DNA of 64,000 nt. Source: Bombilactobacillus folatiphilus (GTDB taxonomy: Bacteria; Bacillota; Bacilli; Lactobacillales; Lactobacillaceae). The stretch covers positions 682,001 through 746,000 of the forward strand of contig NZ_CP093366.1 of NCBI RefSeq assembly GCF_023380265.1, read 5' to 3'. The position numbers and the translations under genes were made by a program. Within the stretch, counting starts at the first letter, position 1; each line of letters begins with the position of its first letter. The notes beneath the pieces are model-generated. The model had not been told where the DNA came from. It ran no database searches and worked only from the letters and a program-made list of their open reading frames with translations. Below, in pieces: positions 62,688 to 64,000 of the stretch.

Positions 62688-64000
62688 ATGAAGATGTTGA
62701 GTGTTAACGATTTGCAGCAATCTTTTGGTGCACGTAATTTATTTTCCCAAGTTAATTTTAAAATTCAAACGCATGATCGGATTGGTTTACTAGGATTAAA
62801 CGGTGTCGGAAAAACCACTTTATTGAATTCGTTGGTGGATAAGCGATTATTACGACAAGGAGTTATTGATCGTTCTAAAGACTATCAGATTAGTTATTTA
62901 TATCAAAATCCACAATTGGATCCTGAAAAAACTATTTTAGACGCAATTTTAGAAGGTAGTGAGCCGCTGTATGTAACGGTTCATCAATATGAAGTTGCTT
63001 TAAATCGTTATAGCAAGGATAGTGATAACTCCAAATCCGCACAAACATTTTTTCAAGCTCAGGAAAAAATGGATGCCATTGATGGCTGGGAGTTTCAATC
63101 GACTGTAGAAACGATTTTGACAAAATTAGGAATTAAGAATTTTACCCAGCAGATTAAGGAATTATCAGGTGGTCAACAACGTCGAGTGGCTTTAGCGCAA
63201 GTATTAGTTTCCGATTCAGACTTATTAATTTTGGACGAGCCGACTAATCATTTGGATGAACATGCAATTGCGTGGTTGGAAACATTCTTGAATAATTATC
63301 GCGGTGCAGTTATTTTTGTGACGCATGATCGATATTTTTTAAATGTGGTGGCTAATCGGATCTTGGAATTAAGTAATCAGAGAATCCAGGAATATAGTGG
63401 TAACTACGAAGCTTATTTGAGGCAAAAAGCTCAAAATGCAGCGACTCTAGCTGCCACGAAACAACACCAGCAAAACTTGTATCGCCATGAATTGGCTTGG
63501 ATGAGAGCTGGGGTCCAAGCCAGAGGAACTAAGCAAAATGCGCGTGTGGCCCGTTTTAAGGAATTGAGTCAAACATTAAAACAACAACCGGTGGCGCAAG
63601 GCCAATTAAATATTGATATTCAACAGCAACGTTTAGGTAAAGATGTCTTCGAATTACGGCATGCTCAATTGTACTTTGGTGAGGAACAATTATTACAAGA
63701 TTTATCTTTGCGGATTAATTCTGGTGAGCACTTGGGCATCATTGGTGCGAATGGTGCTGGGAAAACCACATTTTTAAATTTGTTAGCTGGTCGCCAAAAG
63801 CTAACTTCTGGGGAGCTTAATATTGGACAAACCGTCAAAATTGGTTATTATACGCAACAAGTTGAACAAATGGATCCAAATCAGCGTGTGATTACTTACT
63901 TAGAATCAATTGGGCAGAACGTGGCTAATCAAGAGGGTACGCAAATGTCGGCATCGCAATTACTGGAACAGTTCTTGTTTGCACCTGCTCAACAGGGTGC
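62688..64000 (+). CDS. ABC-F family ATPase (partial, runs off the right edge)
   Basis: The first 437 residues of a soluble twin-ATPase without membrane domains. First Walker A GLNGVGKT (36-43), signature LSGGQQRR, Walker B LLILDEPTNHLDE, H-switch VTHDRYFL; a charged inter-domain linker; then the second Walker A GANGAGKT. No stop before the window end. ABC-F proteins act on the ribosome (EttA, Uup, resistance types); this one looks Uup-like, but the C-terminal part needed to decide is outside. It starts four bases after cca, with an AGG seven bases before the ATG. Confidence 0.9.
   Translation, partial: MKMLSVNDLQQSFGARNLFSQVNFKIQTHDRIGLLGLNGVGKTTLLNSLVDKRLLRQGVIDRSKDYQISYLYQNPQLDPEKTILDAILEGSEPLYVTVHQYEVALNRYSKDSDNSKSAQTFFQAQEKMDAIDGWEFQSTVETILTKLGIKNFTQQIKELSGGQQRRVALAQVLVSDSDLLILDEPTNHLDEHAIAWLETFLNNYRGAVIFVTHDRYFLNVVANRILELSNQRIQEYSGNYEAYLRQKAQNAATLAATKQHQQNLYRHELAWMRAGVQARGTKQNARVARFKELSQTLKQQPVAQGQLNIDIQQQRLGKDVFELRHAQLYFGEEQLLQDLSLRINSGEHLGIIGANGAGKTTFLNLLAGRQKLTSGELNIGQTVKIGYYTQQVEQMDPNQRVITYLESIGQNVANQEGTQMSASQLLEQFLFAPAQQG

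Overview
This window looks like a stretch of core chromosome from an AT-rich Gram-positive of the Lactobacillaceae (lactic acid bacteria). The evidence is the gene content and order: paired RNase J genes with rpoY, a pdhABCD operon, the ylbG-rsmD-coaD-ylbL block, comEA-comEC-holA, scpA-scpB-rluB, a fruR-fruK-fruA operon, a cysteine-free ribosomal protein L32, a DUF2129 protein, and a surface protein with SLAP-like C-terminal repeats. TTG and GTG starts behind good Shine-Dalgarno sequences are common. I cannot fix the genus or species from sequence alone.

Layout. 1-2.8 kb (minus strand): def, and rpoY-rnjA. 2.8-7.8 kb: pyruvate dehydrogenase operon behind a promoter with a palindrome just downstream. 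7.9-10.6 kb: inositol-monophosphatase-like enzyme and typA. 10.6-14.2 kb: the only clearly accessory piece, a large secreted beta-helix/SLAP adhesin gene broken by two frameshifts and two in-frame stops. 14.2-21.7 kb: ftsW, ylbG, rsmD, coaD, the YlbL protease, then comEA-comEC-holA for DNA uptake and replication. 21.7-25.4 kb: divergent rpsT/rpsO, rnjB, and a TPR-like gene. 25.4-31.1 kb: tuf, tig, an L-2-hydroxyacid dehydrogenase (minus), clpX and engB. 31.3-35.2 kb: galE, a tiny 46-residue gene on the minus strand, uvrC, cutC (minus). 35.2-38.9 kb (minus): fructose PTS operon with a four-unit 10-bp operator-like repeat at its promoter. 39-44.7 kb: obgE, an OatA-like acyltransferase, rnz, an SDR, rpmF, a DUF2929 protein (minus). 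44.7-51.5 kb: dnaE, pfkA, pyk, DUF441. 51.5-56.2 kb: cvfB, ribT, scpA, scpB, rluB, an FMN riboswitch with ribU, and a LysM protein. 56.2-64 kb: cmk, rpsA, der, hup, a TPR protein, cca, and an ABC-F ATPase that runs off the right edge.

How the genes work together: pfkA and pyk carry glycolysis to pyruvate, the hydroxyacid dehydrogenase and PDH complex are alternative fates for 2-oxoacids, and the fru operon feeds fructose in. Translation and ribosome assembly dominate the rest (tuf, tig, def, typA, obgE, der, engB, rsmD, rluB, S1, S15, S20, L32). RibU under FMN control, plus a ribT without its riboflavin operon, suggests imported riboflavin.

I found no CRISPR array, IS element, prophage, tRNA or rRNA. 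I did not find a convincing undescribed multi-gene system. The best leads are the decaying adhesin and its upstream 12-bp inverted repeat, the regulatory palindromes, and the RBS-masking hairpin behind the FMN riboswitch.
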